Shown one piece after another: positions 1-8,561 of a DNA stretch of 64,000 nt; the stretch's first letter is position 1, and every line of letters begins with the position of its first letter. The notes under the pieces are model-generated. The model did not search any database. It saw only the letters and a list, made by a program, of their open reading frames with translations, and was not told the DNA's origin. This stretch comes from G963665405 sp963665405 (lineage in GTDB: Bacteria; Chloroflexota; Dehalococcoidia; Lucifugimonadales; G963665405): assembly GCA_963665405.2 (NCBI GenBank), contig CAXXUH010000004.1, forward strand, positions 372,001 through 436,000, read 5' to 3'. The position numbers and the translations under genes were made by a program.

Positions 1-180
1 TAGCCGCTGCCTAGTTGCTGAATGCGAGCCTCCCGCGGTCTGTAGACTGAACATCAGTTGCTGGGACTCCTCCACCAGGCTCCTCAGCCGACCGGACCGT
101 TGAAACGCCGAGGACGCCCACGCTATGACGCGCCCCGCCTGTATGCTGTCATCCAGCCATCATGGCCTTGGCCATAGCCA

Positions 181-489
181 TCAGGTCCTGCTCAGGCATG
201 ACGGGGCGACCTTAAAGTCCTGCTCAAGGGGCACAGAACTGGTCAGACGGGCTATCGCACCTGGGTCGAGTTTCAGGCCTTCCCGCCGATGGAGTTGGAC
301 ACAGTAAGGATCAGAGGCATCTGCCTCGGCGAAGTGTTCGATGATTTCGGGGTCCACCGCAAGGGCGGGAAGCGGCGCAGGCGCTTCACAAGGCTCGCCA
401 TCAACGCTGAGATTGCCGGAACGGGCTAGTTCCGCGCGTAGACTTCGTTCCTCAACTTCCGCAAAGGGGAGAAACGGGTAAACGGCCAA
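181..489 (-). CDS. possible small hypothetical protein (doubtful, maybe frameshifted)
   Basis: An open frame of 102 codons that overlaps the 3' end of the upstream SRPBCC gene by 64 bases. I do not recognise the product. Near its end the frame reads SVPLEQDFKVAP and then stops soon after; a one-base shift there would continue into MPEQDLMAMAKAMMAG and a stop at 149, which looks like a natural C-terminus. This hints at a real gene with a frameshift, or at a decayed one. No strong ribosome binding site is evident. It could equally be a non-coding frame. Confidence 0.25.
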   Translation of the reverse strand: MAVYPFLPFAEVEERSLRAELARSGNLSVDGEPCEAPAPLPALAVDPEIIEHFAEADASDPYCVQLHRREGLKLDPGAIARLTSSVPLEQDFKVAPSCLSRT

Positions 490-890
490 ATATGGTTCTC
501 AACCATCGCGTCCAATATGTTGAGAGGGACCATCAGAGGAACCCATATCCAGGTCCAGGGATGAAAGCGGGCATGCGATCTCAGCCGAACCTCGCATCTT
601 TGACCGGCGTTGATGAGCTTGAGGACCAAAGTCTGCTCCGGGCCGATTCCGACAGCTGTAAGCTTGAGCGATACTTCCTCTCCCGGAACCACATTAGTGA
701 CCGTGAAGGTCCCCTGAGCGACGTCGGGTTGGATGTCGATCTGTTTGAGGAAGAAGCCCCCATCGTATTTCGGTCTACTGAAGCTCTGTCTTCGTGGAAA
801 CCACGCGTCGATGTTTTCCGCATCCTTGACGAACTGCCAGACGGTTTCCCTTGGGGCGTTGACGGTGGTCTTCCATTCACCGAAAAACAT
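426..890 (-). CDS. SRPBCC (START-like) family protein
   Basis: Predicted 154-residue protein of the SRPBCC/polyketide-cyclase fold, a hydrophobic-ligand-binding helix-grip domain. The N-terminus WKTTVNAPRETVWQFV followed by NIDAWFP matches the usual start of this superfamily (beta strand, then VWxxVxDxxxxxxWxP). The middle strands (GTFTVTNVVPGEEV) and the long C-terminal helix also fit. I chose ATG 890 because AAGAAGG lies just upstream; an in-frame TTG at 908 is the alternative. Ligand and reaction cannot be told from sequence. The window holds two more SRPBCC genes (19691 and 40262), so the family is expanded here. Confidence 0.75.
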   Translation of the reverse strand: MFFGEWKTTVNAPRETVWQFVKDAENIDAWFPRRQSFSRPKYDGGFFLKQIDIQPDVAQGTFTVTNVVPGEEVSLKLTAVGIGPEQTLVLKLINAGQRCEVRLRSHARFHPWTWIWVPLMVPLNILDAMVENHIWPFTRFSPLRKLRNEVYARN

Positions 891-1696
891 TGCCTTCTTC
901 CCCCTCAAACGATATTGCAGAACGATAACACATCATGCTCGAGATTCCGGGCGTTCAGCGCCAGGGAGTTCCGGCGAGCCTACTCCTCGCGCCGGTACCG
1001 ACCGGGCCGGTCCGTGAGCCGGGGATGTTCCAAGCGCAAGGGATCGCCCGCTCAGCGGTGTTGGCAGACATCTTGAGGCGTACGCGAGCTGAGGATTTCA
1101 CGGTCGACAACGGAGCAGGGCGCTCTATTACTGAAGTGGCGCGTGAGGTGCTCTCGCGTGCTGGTTGGTGTAAGGGAATCTCGACACCGCACGGGCCAAC
1201 TCGATGAGGGCGATGGGGTCTGAGCGACACGGCGTGGCCCCTCGGCGAATATCCCGCATGATCGATTGGGCAAGAACGGTGGACGGTGCCTTCACCACGG
1301 CGGCCCTTGGGTTTGTGGCGTCCGTTGCGTTGGCATGCTCCTCGGCGCCAGCTCCGGCCTAGTCCAGACCTCCCAGAGGCTACCAGCGCCTCCATCCGGC
1401 TCCTCCTGGTGGACCTAAAGGAGGACGGCCAGGGTCTTGGCCTCGCAGCAGGTCGTGGCAGAGCGGCAGGGGATGTTTTTCCAGGTTCTAATCCCCCGTT
1501 AGCATCTCGCGGACAGACGACACACACTTGTGGTCTGGGAGGGTGGCTACTTGCCAAAGTCGCCCCTTCGGCAAATAGCGATGGAACCCGTGGTGCGCCT
1601 CGCACGAGTCGGCCGCAGTTCATGTCTGGCCGGCTCTGAGGTAAGCTAGCCCGTGGGATATGGCCAATCATTGAGGTTCTCATCAGAGACTTAGTC
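891..1696. other. intergenic stretch, no supported gene
   Basis: About 800 bases between the SRPBCC gene and the methyltransferase. Open frames exist on both strands but are arginine/proline/serine-rich with no recognisable domain. A segment near 1456-1500 loosely resembles a tRNA T-arm but gives no cloverleaf. I see no promoter or terminator that I can defend. Confidence 0.5.
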
Positions 1697-2428
1697 ATGA
1701 AAGACGTACAAGACGCAATTGGCCACCTAATAGCCGACCACCTCAACGGGGAGGCTGCCGAAAAAATTGTGGAGCGCGACGACGGCTACATTGGGAAGTC
1801 AGGTGGCCCTGCCGCTTACTCTGCCGACTTTGAAGACTGGCCTATCATCGATCAACGATCGATGTATTACGTCAAGGGCAGGGTGCTTGACATTGGCTGT
1901 GGGGCCGGTAGGCACGCTCTGTACCTTCAGGGCAAAGGATTGGACGTACTCGGTATCGACGTCTCGCCCCTGGCAATTCATGTATGCAAGAAAAGGGGCG
2001 TCACCGACGCTAGGGTGATGTCTATCACAAAAGTGTCGGCCAGACTGGGAGAATTCGACTCGGTTCTAATGATGGGTCACAACTTCGGGCTGTTCGGCAA
2101 CTTCGAGAGAGCCAAGCGTTTGCTCAAGCGGTTTCACAGCATGACAAGCCCCGATGCCAGGATTGTGGCTACGACACTGGACCCATATGACACCGACGAT
2201 CCGTCTCACCATGAATTCCACGCCCTGAACAAGGGCAGGGGCAGGATGGGAGGTCAGATCAGACTGCGAGTGGGGTATAAGAAATATCGGACACCTTGGT
2301 TCGACTATCTGTTTGTGTCGAGAGACGAGATGAAGGACGTCCTGGAAGGTACTAGCTGGGAAGTTGAGCAGTTCATCGATTCCGACGGAGCAAGCTACGC
2401 AGCCATAATGAGGAAGACTCGTTCTTGA
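1697..2428 (+). CDS. class I SAM-dependent methyltransferase
   Basis: 243-residue protein with a Rossmann-fold methyltransferase core. Motif I is VLDIGCGAGRHALYLQ at about residues 63-78, followed by motif II GIDVSPLAIHVCKKRG, which binds the ribose of S-adenosylmethionine. A later segment, FDSVLMMGHNFGLFG, is typical of the motif IV strand of small-molecule methyltransferases. The substrate is unknown. The gene stands alone, with long non-coding flanks and no operon partner. The ATG at 1697 gives a full-length family protein. Confidence 0.85.
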   Translation: MKDVQDAIGHLIADHLNGEAAEKIVERDDGYIGKSGGPAAYSADFEDWPIIDQRSMYYVKGRVLDIGCGAGRHALYLQGKGLDVLGIDVSPLAIHVCKKRGVTDARVMSITKVSARLGEFDSVLMMGHNFGLFGNFERAKRLLKRFHSMTSPDARIVATTLDPYDTDDPSHHEFHALNKGRGRMGGQIRLRVGYKKYRTPWFDYLFVSRDEMKDVLEGTSWEVEQFIDSDGASYAAIMRKTRS

Positions 2429-2785
2429 GACGTTAGTTGCACGCGACTAGTTTCCGGCTGTGCCCTTTTGGAAAGTCCACGGCGCGGCGGTATCGAGTCG
2501 CCAGATACAATCTGCCTCTATGGACCCAGCCCGCTCGCTACGTGATTGGACATTTCCCCAGGCGATGGACAAGTAACACAGCCTCCCTCCTTGTCTGACA
2601 CGGAACGGCACCGCTTACTCCAATAGTTGTAGAGGGCCAGCCCTGCACGGTGTTGCCGTCCCCCATTGGCAGCGGCATGTCGAGTTTCGATTGACAACCT
2701 CGCATGAGCGACCGATACTCAGCCTCGTGCGCATGGTGAGCAGGAGGCCGCTCCCCCACGAAACTGCGCGGAGGAGGAATAGCAG
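2429..2785. other. intergenic stretch, nothing recognised
   Basis: About 360 bases. No credible reading frame, RNA or repeat was seen. A purine-rich GGAGGAGGAA just before 2786 probably serves as ribosome binding site for the next gene. Confidence 0.5.
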
Positions 2786-3214
2786 ATGTCAGATAGCGGT
2801 GAGTCCGTGTCAGCGGAAGCGGCGATTGTTACCGCGGGTGCTAGCCACGTGGCGTTGTCGGTCAGCGACTTAGGCCGGTCATTGGCGTGGTACCAGAAGG
2901 TGTTGGGAGCCGAAGTGATGCTTGGCGAGAGCACCGACGCTCGGGTTGCGGAAATTCTCACGCTCCCTGGAACCAGCCTACTGATCGGGTTGAGCCAGCA
3001 CCATTCACGTGCCGAAGGAGGCTTCGATCCGACCCGAACCGGACTCGATCATTTCGGTTTCGCAGTGGAATCCCGGAAGGATCTTGACCGATGGGCTGAG
3101 CACCTCGACGGCCACGGAGTCGAGCATTCAGGTCCGATCGAGATTCCTCTTGGCGCGATGCTCAATTTCAAGGACCCAGACAGGATCGCGTTGGCTCTCA
3201 CGTGGCGCCGCTGA
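2786..3214 (+). CDS. VOC (glyoxalase/bleomycin-resistance fold) family protein
   Basis: 142-residue single VOC domain. It shows the paired beta-alpha-beta-beta-beta layout: SHVALSVSDLGRSLAWYQKVLGAEV (strand, helix; a typical LxxSxxFYxxxLG-like start) and DHFGFAVESRKDLDRWAEHLDGHGV (second module), ending GAMLNFKDPDRIALAL, where a glutamate metal ligand often sits as NFxDPDGxxLE. The final E is not preserved (IALAL), so metal binding is uncertain. Substrate unknown. It is the last chromosomal gene before the left border of the ssrA island. Confidence 0.85.
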   Translation: MSDSGESVSAEAAIVTAGASHVALSVSDLGRSLAWYQKVLGAEVMLGESTDARVAEILTLPGTSLLIGLSQHHSRAEGGFDPTRTGLDHFGFAVESRKDLDRWAEHLDGHGVEHSGPIEIPLGAMLNFKDPDRIALALTWRR

Positions 3215-3280
3215 TCTAGCGCCTCGGGGCTGGATAGCAGTCTAGATACCGTCCAGCCCGCTATAGCCTAGAGCAGACGC

Positions 3281-3302
3281 TCCGAAAGGGTACGGTTTCG
3301 GA
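3281..3302 (-). terminator. stem-loop directly beyond the left att copy
   Basis: TCCGAAA (3281-3287) and TTTCGGA (3296-3302) form a perfect 7-bp inverted repeat with an 8-base loop. It abuts the 24-bp repeat at 3303. Before integration it would have followed the CCA end of ssrA and may have been its terminator. There is no clear T-run, so the role is inferred. Confidence 0.35.
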
Positions 3303-3326
3303 GTGGAGACGGGGGAGGGTCGAACT
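3303..3326. repeat. left attachment-site copy (24-bp direct repeat)
   Basis: 24 bases identical to 14743-14766. They correspond to the last part of ssrA (T-loop, T-stem and acceptor strand, minus strand), beginning GTGGAGACGGGG. This copy is not joined to any tmRNA body, so it is the orphan att half. Confidence 0.85.
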
Positions 3327-3512
3327 ACACCTGGAACACGGAATCAGGATTCTGCTGGCGGCGGCGTGACCAAATCATGGGAAGTTCGAGTTCCCCCTGC
3401 TCCACCAGTCGTCACTTTCCCACACCTAAACCTCGAGTCATTCTTCGAAGTATCTCTAGGCCACTCCGATTGATAGTTTCCACTCGTTATGGAGCTTTAG
3501 AGGATGAGCGCG

Positions 3513-4150
3513 CTACTCAATCCATCCGCGTTTGTGGTGGAGAGGGAGCGTCGCACTATACTGTGAACACTCGCTCGTATCCAACTCGCCCAGCTGGCCT
3601 CCTAGCTGCTTGATTCGCGGAGCCACGCCCTGCAACTCGAGCTTCCCCGTTTTGAGGGCCTGGTAAAATCGGTCGAGGCTCGCCTTCACCTCCCGTGTCC
3701 CTGTCTCCACCCGATGCAATCGTTTGCCTTTGCCCTTGGCCCCTGCCTTCAGCTCCACATCGACGAGCTGGATCAACTCGTTCAGATTCTTCTCGGTCAG
3801 GATCTTCTGTCGCAGCTGATCGACGATGAGACGCTCGACCTTCTCCTTCGGTAGAGCACTGGCGGTTCAGGCGACCCTTCCCTGATTGGCGGCCCCTGAG
3901 CACGAGGAATAGACGTGCCAGCCCGACTTGCTGCTGCGTCCCCCCAGCGCCCTCCCCCAGTGGCAAAGATCACGCCGTTGAGGAGATAGCGGCGTCCCCA
4001 CAGTCCTGGGATGAGCGAGGGACGGGCCTCTCGCGGTCAGCTCTTCCGGACCAGATCGAAGGTCGCCTTCTTTGGAACCGCAGTTCCTCAGTTCGGTGTT
4101 GGTTACCGCGCGAGACTTGTCCCGCAGTGGGGACATGCTTTCCAGGCAGC
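3513..4150 (-). pseudogene. decayed large serine recombinase (C-terminal part)
   Basis: Translating the minus strand in three frames recovers the C-terminal half of a large serine recombinase, in order: VPKKATFDLVRK (linker before the zinc ribbon), RYLLNGVIF, then CHWGRALGGRSSKSGWHV with YSSCSG (zinc ribbon), ALPKEKVERLIVDQLRQ and EKNLNELIQLVDVEL, and EVKASLDRFYQALKTGKLEL. Segments sit in different frames, and an in-frame TGA occurs where a ribbon cysteine would be expected. At least two frameshifts and one stop are needed. The catalytic N-terminus is absent; upstream is the unrelated gene ending at 4103. It lies just inside the left att copy, suggesting the relic of an earlier integrase. Confidence 0.75.
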
Positions 4151-5509
4151 TTCAACGGTATTCTGACAGTTCGGACACTGTGGACTCGCGCTGACTGCTG
4201 CTCCGCACTGAGGGCAGGCCTTCCATCCCGGCTGTATCGCAGCTGAACAGGAGAAACACATGGGGACAGTGGCTGGCGCTTTCGGTGAACCCGAAACGCT
4301 CGTTACGTTGATAGTCGGCCCTTGCTGTTGGGGTGGCGAAGACTCAGCCTGACCCGGTGTCAGCGTGCTCGGTGTCTGCTTGGAGGCCTCCATCATGTCT
4401 GAGGCGAGTCGGGTCATCTCCGCCTGGTGGGCCCGTTCTCTGTCCTGTTCCTCGCGGAGGCCTTCGACGGAGTGCCGACCAGCCTGGGCATCGGAACGGG
4501 CCTCCACTTTCGCGTCGCTCGTCTGGGCGTACTCCTGCTCTGTCGACTGCTCAAGCATCATCCGCAAAACACTCGCGTCTGTTACACCCGCATCCAGACC
4601 CTGTGCCACCGGTCTTTCAATCATCCCCATTCGCGCGAGGGTCGCGTCCAAGTCCTGCCGACGACGAGCGGACTGACTCTCCTGCTCTTGCTTGCGCCTA
4701 GTGAAATCGGGGTCACTGTCAACGCGACGCATCTCTAGCTCTTGCAGGTGTTTCTCTGCCTTGCGCCGGCTCTGGAGGTTGACCAGATGCTCCATCTCGC
4801 TCATCTCAATGCGACTCTCTGCCTCGAGCTCGTCAATACGGGCCTGGGCCTCCCGGCGCTGTATGCCCAGCTGGAGGTCGGCCTGCTGCCGTTCGGTCTC
4901 CAGTTTGAGGTTCGCTTCCTGCCGCTGAAGATCCAGCTCGATGGAACGAACCTGGGCGTCAACCTTTGAGGTGTCTACTCTTTGGCCATCTAGGAGCTGG
5001 TCCCGGTCGATTTCCGCCGCCAGGTAGACATCTTCAAGCTCCTGATCGCCTCGAGCCTCCAGGACCTTAATCTCTTGCAAATTGGCGAGGCGCGTTCTTT
5101 CCAGTTCCAGGCCCCGCTCCATCTCGCGGACCTCAAGTTGGTGGACGAAATTGATCGCTTGCTCCTCTCGGCGGGCGCGGGCCTGCTCGATCTCGGCTTG
5201 CTCTTGCTCGGTCAGCCCCCAGTTGAGGAAGAAGTTTTCGAGCGTTAGCCCCCAGAGACCGCAGGTCGGCTGAAGCTCCTGGCTCGTCACCTGGCCCAGC
5301 TCAGCGAGCAGACCGGCGTTCCCACGCAGCTCGTCCGCACGGTACTGCGCTATCTTGGGAACGAGCACCTTGGCGAGCAACTCGTCCCGAATTACGGCCG
5401 CCACCTGATTGTGGCTAGGGCACAAGCGGACCCCCTTGTGGAGCACATTGACCACGTGAGGGGTGGTGGCCGGCGTTCCCACTCCATACTGTGTCTTTGA
5501 GCTTGCCAC
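4103..5509 (-). CDS. SPFH/band-7-like coiled-coil protein with C-terminal double zinc ribbon
   Basis: About 468 residues. The first 100 (VIRDELLAKVLVPKIAQY, then LQPTCGLWGLTLENFFLNWGLTEQEQ) resemble the end of an SPFH/band-7 domain. Residues 105-310 are a highly charged coiled coil rich in E, Q and R. The tail has two CxxC pairs twice (MCFSCSAA..ACPQCGA and QCPNCQN..ACPHCGT), a double zinc ribbon. The annotated start is a non-ATG codon; the frame stays open upstream to a stop near 5632 but has no convincing start, so the N-terminus may be truncated compared with full SPFH proteins. Such proteins usually scaffold at membranes; the role here is unknown. Its 3' end overlaps the recombinase relic, consistent with insertion or deletion there. 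Confidence 0.6.
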   Translation of the reverse strand: MASSKTQYGVGTPATTPHVVNVLHKGVRLCPSHNQVAAVIRDELLAKVLVPKIAQYRADELRGNAGLLAELGQVTSQELQPTCGLWGLTLENFFLNWGLTEQEQAEIEQARARREEQAINFVHQLEVREMERGLELERTRLANLQEIKVLEARGDQELEDVYLAAEIDRDQLLDGQRVDTSKVDAQVRSIELDLQRQEANLKLETERQQADLQLGIQRREAQARIDELEAESRIEMSEMEHLVNLQSRRKAEKHLQELEMRRVDSDPDFTRRKQEQESQSARRRQDLDATLARMGMIERPVAQGLDAGVTDASVLRMMLEQSTEQEYAQTSDAKVEARSDAQAGRHSVEGLREEQDRERAHQAEMTRLASDMMEASKQTPSTLTPGQAESSPPQQQGPTINVTSVSGSPKAPATVPMCFSCSAAIQPGWKACPQCGAAVSASPQCPNCQNTVEAAWKACPHCGTSLAR

Positions 5510-5728
5510 TTCTCTCGGCAGAGTTCCAATCAGGAAGGGCAGACCTGAAACACACTCTGGTTGGCCGTACCTGGATGTGTCAAAGGAAACGCCGACTAGA
5601 CCGCTGCTACTTTCCGAAAGGGCACCTTAGCCAAGTGCGGACGGACATGGCGCACGGTCGCGTTCCGGAGAGTGTTAGAATGACCGGCGTCGGCTAGGTC
5701 CCTTCGATTCGAGGGCTCTGAGGTTGCC

Positions 5729-6862
5729 TTGCGCAGATGCAGCGGGTGGGTATTGCCTATCGTCATCGCGGCCATGATTGTGGCCTGTGGCGAGAAGACG
5801 TCGGCACTTCGTCCGTCCGGCGATTCGTCTCAAGACGTGGGCGCCGTAGCGATCGGCAAATTCCACAAAGCCTCCGGGATGGGCGTTGGACGGCAGTGGC
5901 ACTCGGCAGCCCGGCTGCCTGATGGGCGAGTGATCGTCGTGGCTGGCCTCGGGCGAGGTGAGTTCTCCGGCATCAAGTTCGACTCTGCCGAACTGTACGA
6001 CCCGAGCGCCGACGAATGGACTTGGACCGGCGCGATGGGGGAGTCTCGGTATGCTCATGCCATGGCCGTCCTAGCCGACGGCCGGGTGCTCGTAGCGGGC
6101 GGCTTGGGAGACCACAAAGAGGGCCGCGATTCCGCGGAGGTATGGGACCCAGAGACGGGCGCATGGTCACAGACCGCCGATCTGATGGAAGCTCGATCGG
6201 ATATGCCCTCGGTGGTTTTGGGCGATGGCCGGGTCATGGTCATTGGAGGCCTCGACTTCGACTTCAAGCTCATGGCGTCGGTTGAGGTATACGATCCGGT
6301 CGCGGGCACCTGGTCTGCTGCCTCCCCGATGGCTGTGGCCCGCGCACTCCACACGGCCACGCTACTTGACGATGGGCGAGTGCTTGTTACGGGAGGCGGA
6401 AATCGCGACGGGCCACATCTCGACAGCGCCGAGGTGTACGATCCCGAGTCAGACAGCTGGTCCCCGGCGGGTACGATGTCGGTGGGCCGCACGCTGCACG
6501 CGGCCACGATGCTGAGCGACGGCAGGGTCCTCGTGGTCGGCGGGAAGGGAAAGCTGACCTCGGCGGAGATATGGGCATCGGATGCCAACACCTGGACTCC
6601 TACGGCAAACACGCGTGAGCCCAGATCGGAACACGCCGCCATTCAGGTCTCAGACGGACGGATAATGGTCCTGGGTGGAATCGGCAACCTTACTTCGGTT
6701 GAGTTGTACGATCCCGCGTCAGGCACGTGGTCCGGCGGTCCGGAGATGTCCTGGACCCGTTACCGACATACGGCGACCATGCTCGAAGACGGCAGGATCC
6801 TGGTCGTTGGCGGCAACAGCAAAGACGGCGTACTGGCTACGACCGAGCTCTACTCCCCCTAA
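5729..6862 (+). CDS. Kelch-repeat (galactose-oxidase-like propeller) lipoprotein
   Basis: 377 residues from a TTG start with GAGG five bases upstream. The N-terminus is a lipoprotein signal (hydrophobic run ending AAMIVAC, cysteine 20 as lipidation site), so the protein should be exported and membrane-anchored. The rest is six to seven Kelch-like blades of about 48 residues, each with the pattern R-x-x-H-x-A-x-L-x-DGRVLVxGG followed by SAEVYDPxxxxWxxxxxM (for example near residues 105-150 and 205-250). Kelch propellers of this type bind ligands or glycans; none of the copper ligands of galactose oxidase can be assigned. It lies inside the ssrA island, tail-to-tail with the PLP enzyme. Confidence 0.85.
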   Translation: MRRCSGWVLPIVIAAMIVACGEKTSALRPSGDSSQDVGAVAIGKFHKASGMGVGRQWHSAARLPDGRVIVVAGLGRGEFSGIKFDSAELYDPSADEWTWTGAMGESRYAHAMAVLADGRVLVAGGLGDHKEGRDSAEVWDPETGAWSQTADLMEARSDMPSVVLGDGRVMVIGGLDFDFKLMASVEVYDPVAGTWSAASPMAVARALHTATLLDDGRVLVTGGGNRDGPHLDSAEVYDPESDSWSPAGTMSVGRTLHAATMLSDGRVLVVGGKGKLTSAEIWASDANTWTPTANTREPRSEHAAIQVSDGRIMVLGGIGNLTSVELYDPASGTWSGGPEMSWTRYRHTATMLEDGRILVVGGNSKDGVLATTELYSP

Positions 6863-6882
6863 CCCGAAGGGCTACGCTTCGG

Positions 6883-8076
6883 TCAAGGGGACAGGGGCCT
6901 GTTGACCTCGTCGTGGGCTGATTCTACCGTCGGCCTGCCTGCCCTGAGGCCGGTGACGGTCGCAATACCGGAGTGTCGAGCCGCAAAGACCTGCGGCCTG
7001 AAGAAGAACACGGCCGTGTCTCCCGGTTTGATGCCCTGCCCTGGTCCCGGATGAAGCCACGAATGATAGGTCCGCCCTGACAAGACAAGCTCCGCCGGGA
7101 CCTTGTTCGCGAGCATGGAGTCAGGCGTTCCTCCGACAAAAGCTTCCGTGACGGCCAATGCCGGGGCGACTACGTCCGCGAAAAATCCTCTGGAGAACAC
7201 GAACGCCCGATCCTCCTCGATGTGAGAGACCTCGGTGACGAATACGACGGCAGGGGTGCCGGGGTCGTTGCCGAGGAGTTGCTGAGGGGCCATCCCCCAA
7301 AGGCTGTGACCCGGTTCCACGACCGTACCACCTCGGCTCTTGACGATCTCCATCGAACCACACGACGAGCTGCCGGGACAGTTGACCTGGTGTATCTCGA
7401 TCCCGGCCTCATGCGCTAGGATTCGGGCCCCCTCGGTCACTGAAGCAAGATTGGGCGTCGCGTCGAGGCTCCCTTTATGTTGATCGTACAGAACGCAGGG
7501 GAATCCCGTCGTGCCCACGATCCTCACCCCCGGAAGGTCTCCGATCCTTCGAGCGGCCTCGGCAACCCGGTCGAGCGGTATTCCACCCTCCTGGCCCGGA
7601 TAGGTGAAATCGTCGGGGCCGACCACTTTCAGCAGCAAGGCCTGCTCGACTCCGAGTGTTTCGCAGGCCCGAGAAACGAGTACAGCGTTCTCGTAGCCGT
7701 ACACCGTCCACACCTCCGGAGCCATCTTGAGCACCTGCTCGATCTGATTCTTGGGGATCTGCACCAGGTGTCCCACGTGACCGAGCCTGAGATTCTGGCG
7801 CTGGATTTCGGTCGTGCAGCGGACGTCGACCGCCACAAAGGTGTCCAAACCCTCTTCCGCCAGCGTTCGCCCCATCGTTGGATTGCGGTTCCACTGCTTC
7901 GTCATCGGGTAGACGCCCAACCCGAGGTCGTCGGCGCATGCCCGGACTATCCGCGTGTTGTCGGCGAACGACTCCAGATCGACGAGATATGTACCAGGCT
8001 CAATGCGGCCGTCCTGGTGAAGCTCCGCGGCATACCGAACCAGCTCGGGGTTCTCGCGTTCGATGATTTCCAGCAT
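6883..8076 (-). CDS. YhfX-family PLP-dependent enzyme (alanine-racemase fold)
   Basis: 397 residues from ATG 8076, preceded by GGGAGA at good spacing. It matches the YhfX family of fold-III PLP enzymes: TYLVDLESFADNTRIV, then VYPMTKQWNRNP, whose lysine (about residue 60) is the likely PLP Schiff base, HVGHLVQIPKNQ, LLLKVVGPDDFTYPGQEGG, GTTGFPCVLY and VVEPGHSLWGMAP. The family is related to alanine racemase and D-threonine aldolase; its physiological reaction is not established, so an amino-acid racemase or lyase role is inference. The gene is alone on the minus strand inside the island and looks like metabolic cargo. Confidence 0.85.
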   Translation of the reverse strand: MLEIIERENPELVRYAAELHQDGRIEPGTYLVDLESFADNTRIVRACADDLGLGVYPMTKQWNRNPTMGRTLAEEGLDTFVAVDVRCTTEIQRQNLRLGHVGHLVQIPKNQIEQVLKMAPEVWTVYGYENAVLVSRACETLGVEQALLLKVVGPDDFTYPGQEGGIPLDRVAEAARRIGDLPGVRIVGTTGFPCVLYDQHKGSLDATPNLASVTEGARILAHEAGIEIHQVNCPGSSSCGSMEIVKSRGGTVVEPGHSLWGMAPQQLLGNDPGTPAVVFVTEVSHIEEDRAFVFSRGFFADVVAPALAVTEAFVGGTPDSMLANKVPAELVLSGRTYHSWLHPGPGQGIKPGDTAVFFFRPQVFAARHSGIATVTGLRAGRPTVESAHDEVNRPLSP

Positions 8077-8561
8077 CGGGTTCTCCCAGCATCGTATCGG
8101 GCGACTTCGCGGGTAGTATATACGTCGTCCTGGATATTCTCCCCTCCGGCCGATTCCTGCCAGGCTCAACACATGAATGCCAAGCCGTGACCGCCGGTCC
8201 AGGGATGCCGGACTTGCCAATTGGCCAGAAGCGGAAAGTAGGTCCGGAGTCTCCCAGATCACAGGAACGGCGACGGCATCGGGTACTAGGCGGCAGTTAG
8301 TATGTTTCGAGCCAACCCACCCTAATCGACGGCGCCTCTCCAGGGCTGAATTGCGCGACGGTCCGTTCCTCATAAGCCTGACGCCCTATACACCGGTGTA
8401 TAGGGCGTAGCTTCAGTGGGTACATCCCCGGTCGGCCCATCGTTCATGTTGATCGCGGTTGACAGCCGATATTTCAACCGTTAGCTGGGGTTGAATAGCG
8501 TTGAAGTACCATGGGGTTACTCCTACGCTGGCCACCATCCAGACTGCAGGAGGACAAAAGC
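8077..8561. other. divergent intergenic region with palindromic operator
   Basis: Lies between the divergent YhfX-like gene and the ATPase gene. It contains the 28-bp perfect palindrome at 8381-8408 and a consensus -35 box TTGACA at 8459-8464, although no good -10 follows at 17 bases. AGGAGGA at 8548-8554 is the ribosome binding site for the ATPase. No protein in this interval is convincing. Confidence 0.5.
8381..8408. promoter_or_regulatory. 28-bp perfect palindrome, probable operator
   Basis: Two 14-base arms ACGCCCTATACACC and its exact reverse complement meet with no spacer. The core CTATAC-ACCGGT-GTATAG shares the YTATAC-N6-GTATAR form with sites at 12083-12100 and 12969-12986. It sits upstream of the ATPase gene, so a repressor encoded by the element probably binds here. 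The 9695-10633 HTH protein is a candidate. Confidence 0.6.

Noticed and set aside
1456..1500. tRNA-like TGGCAGAGCGG..GGTTCTAATCC
   Set aside because: No acceptor or anticodon stems can be formed, so it is not a tRNA.
955..1746. 263-codon open frame on the minus strand
   Set aside because: Arginine/proline/serine-rich, no domain, low-complexity; typical of a non-coding frame in GC-rich DNA.
8177..8410. 77-codon frame ending at the palindrome
   Set aside because: No recognisable feature; its last residues YTPVYRA merely translate the palindrome.
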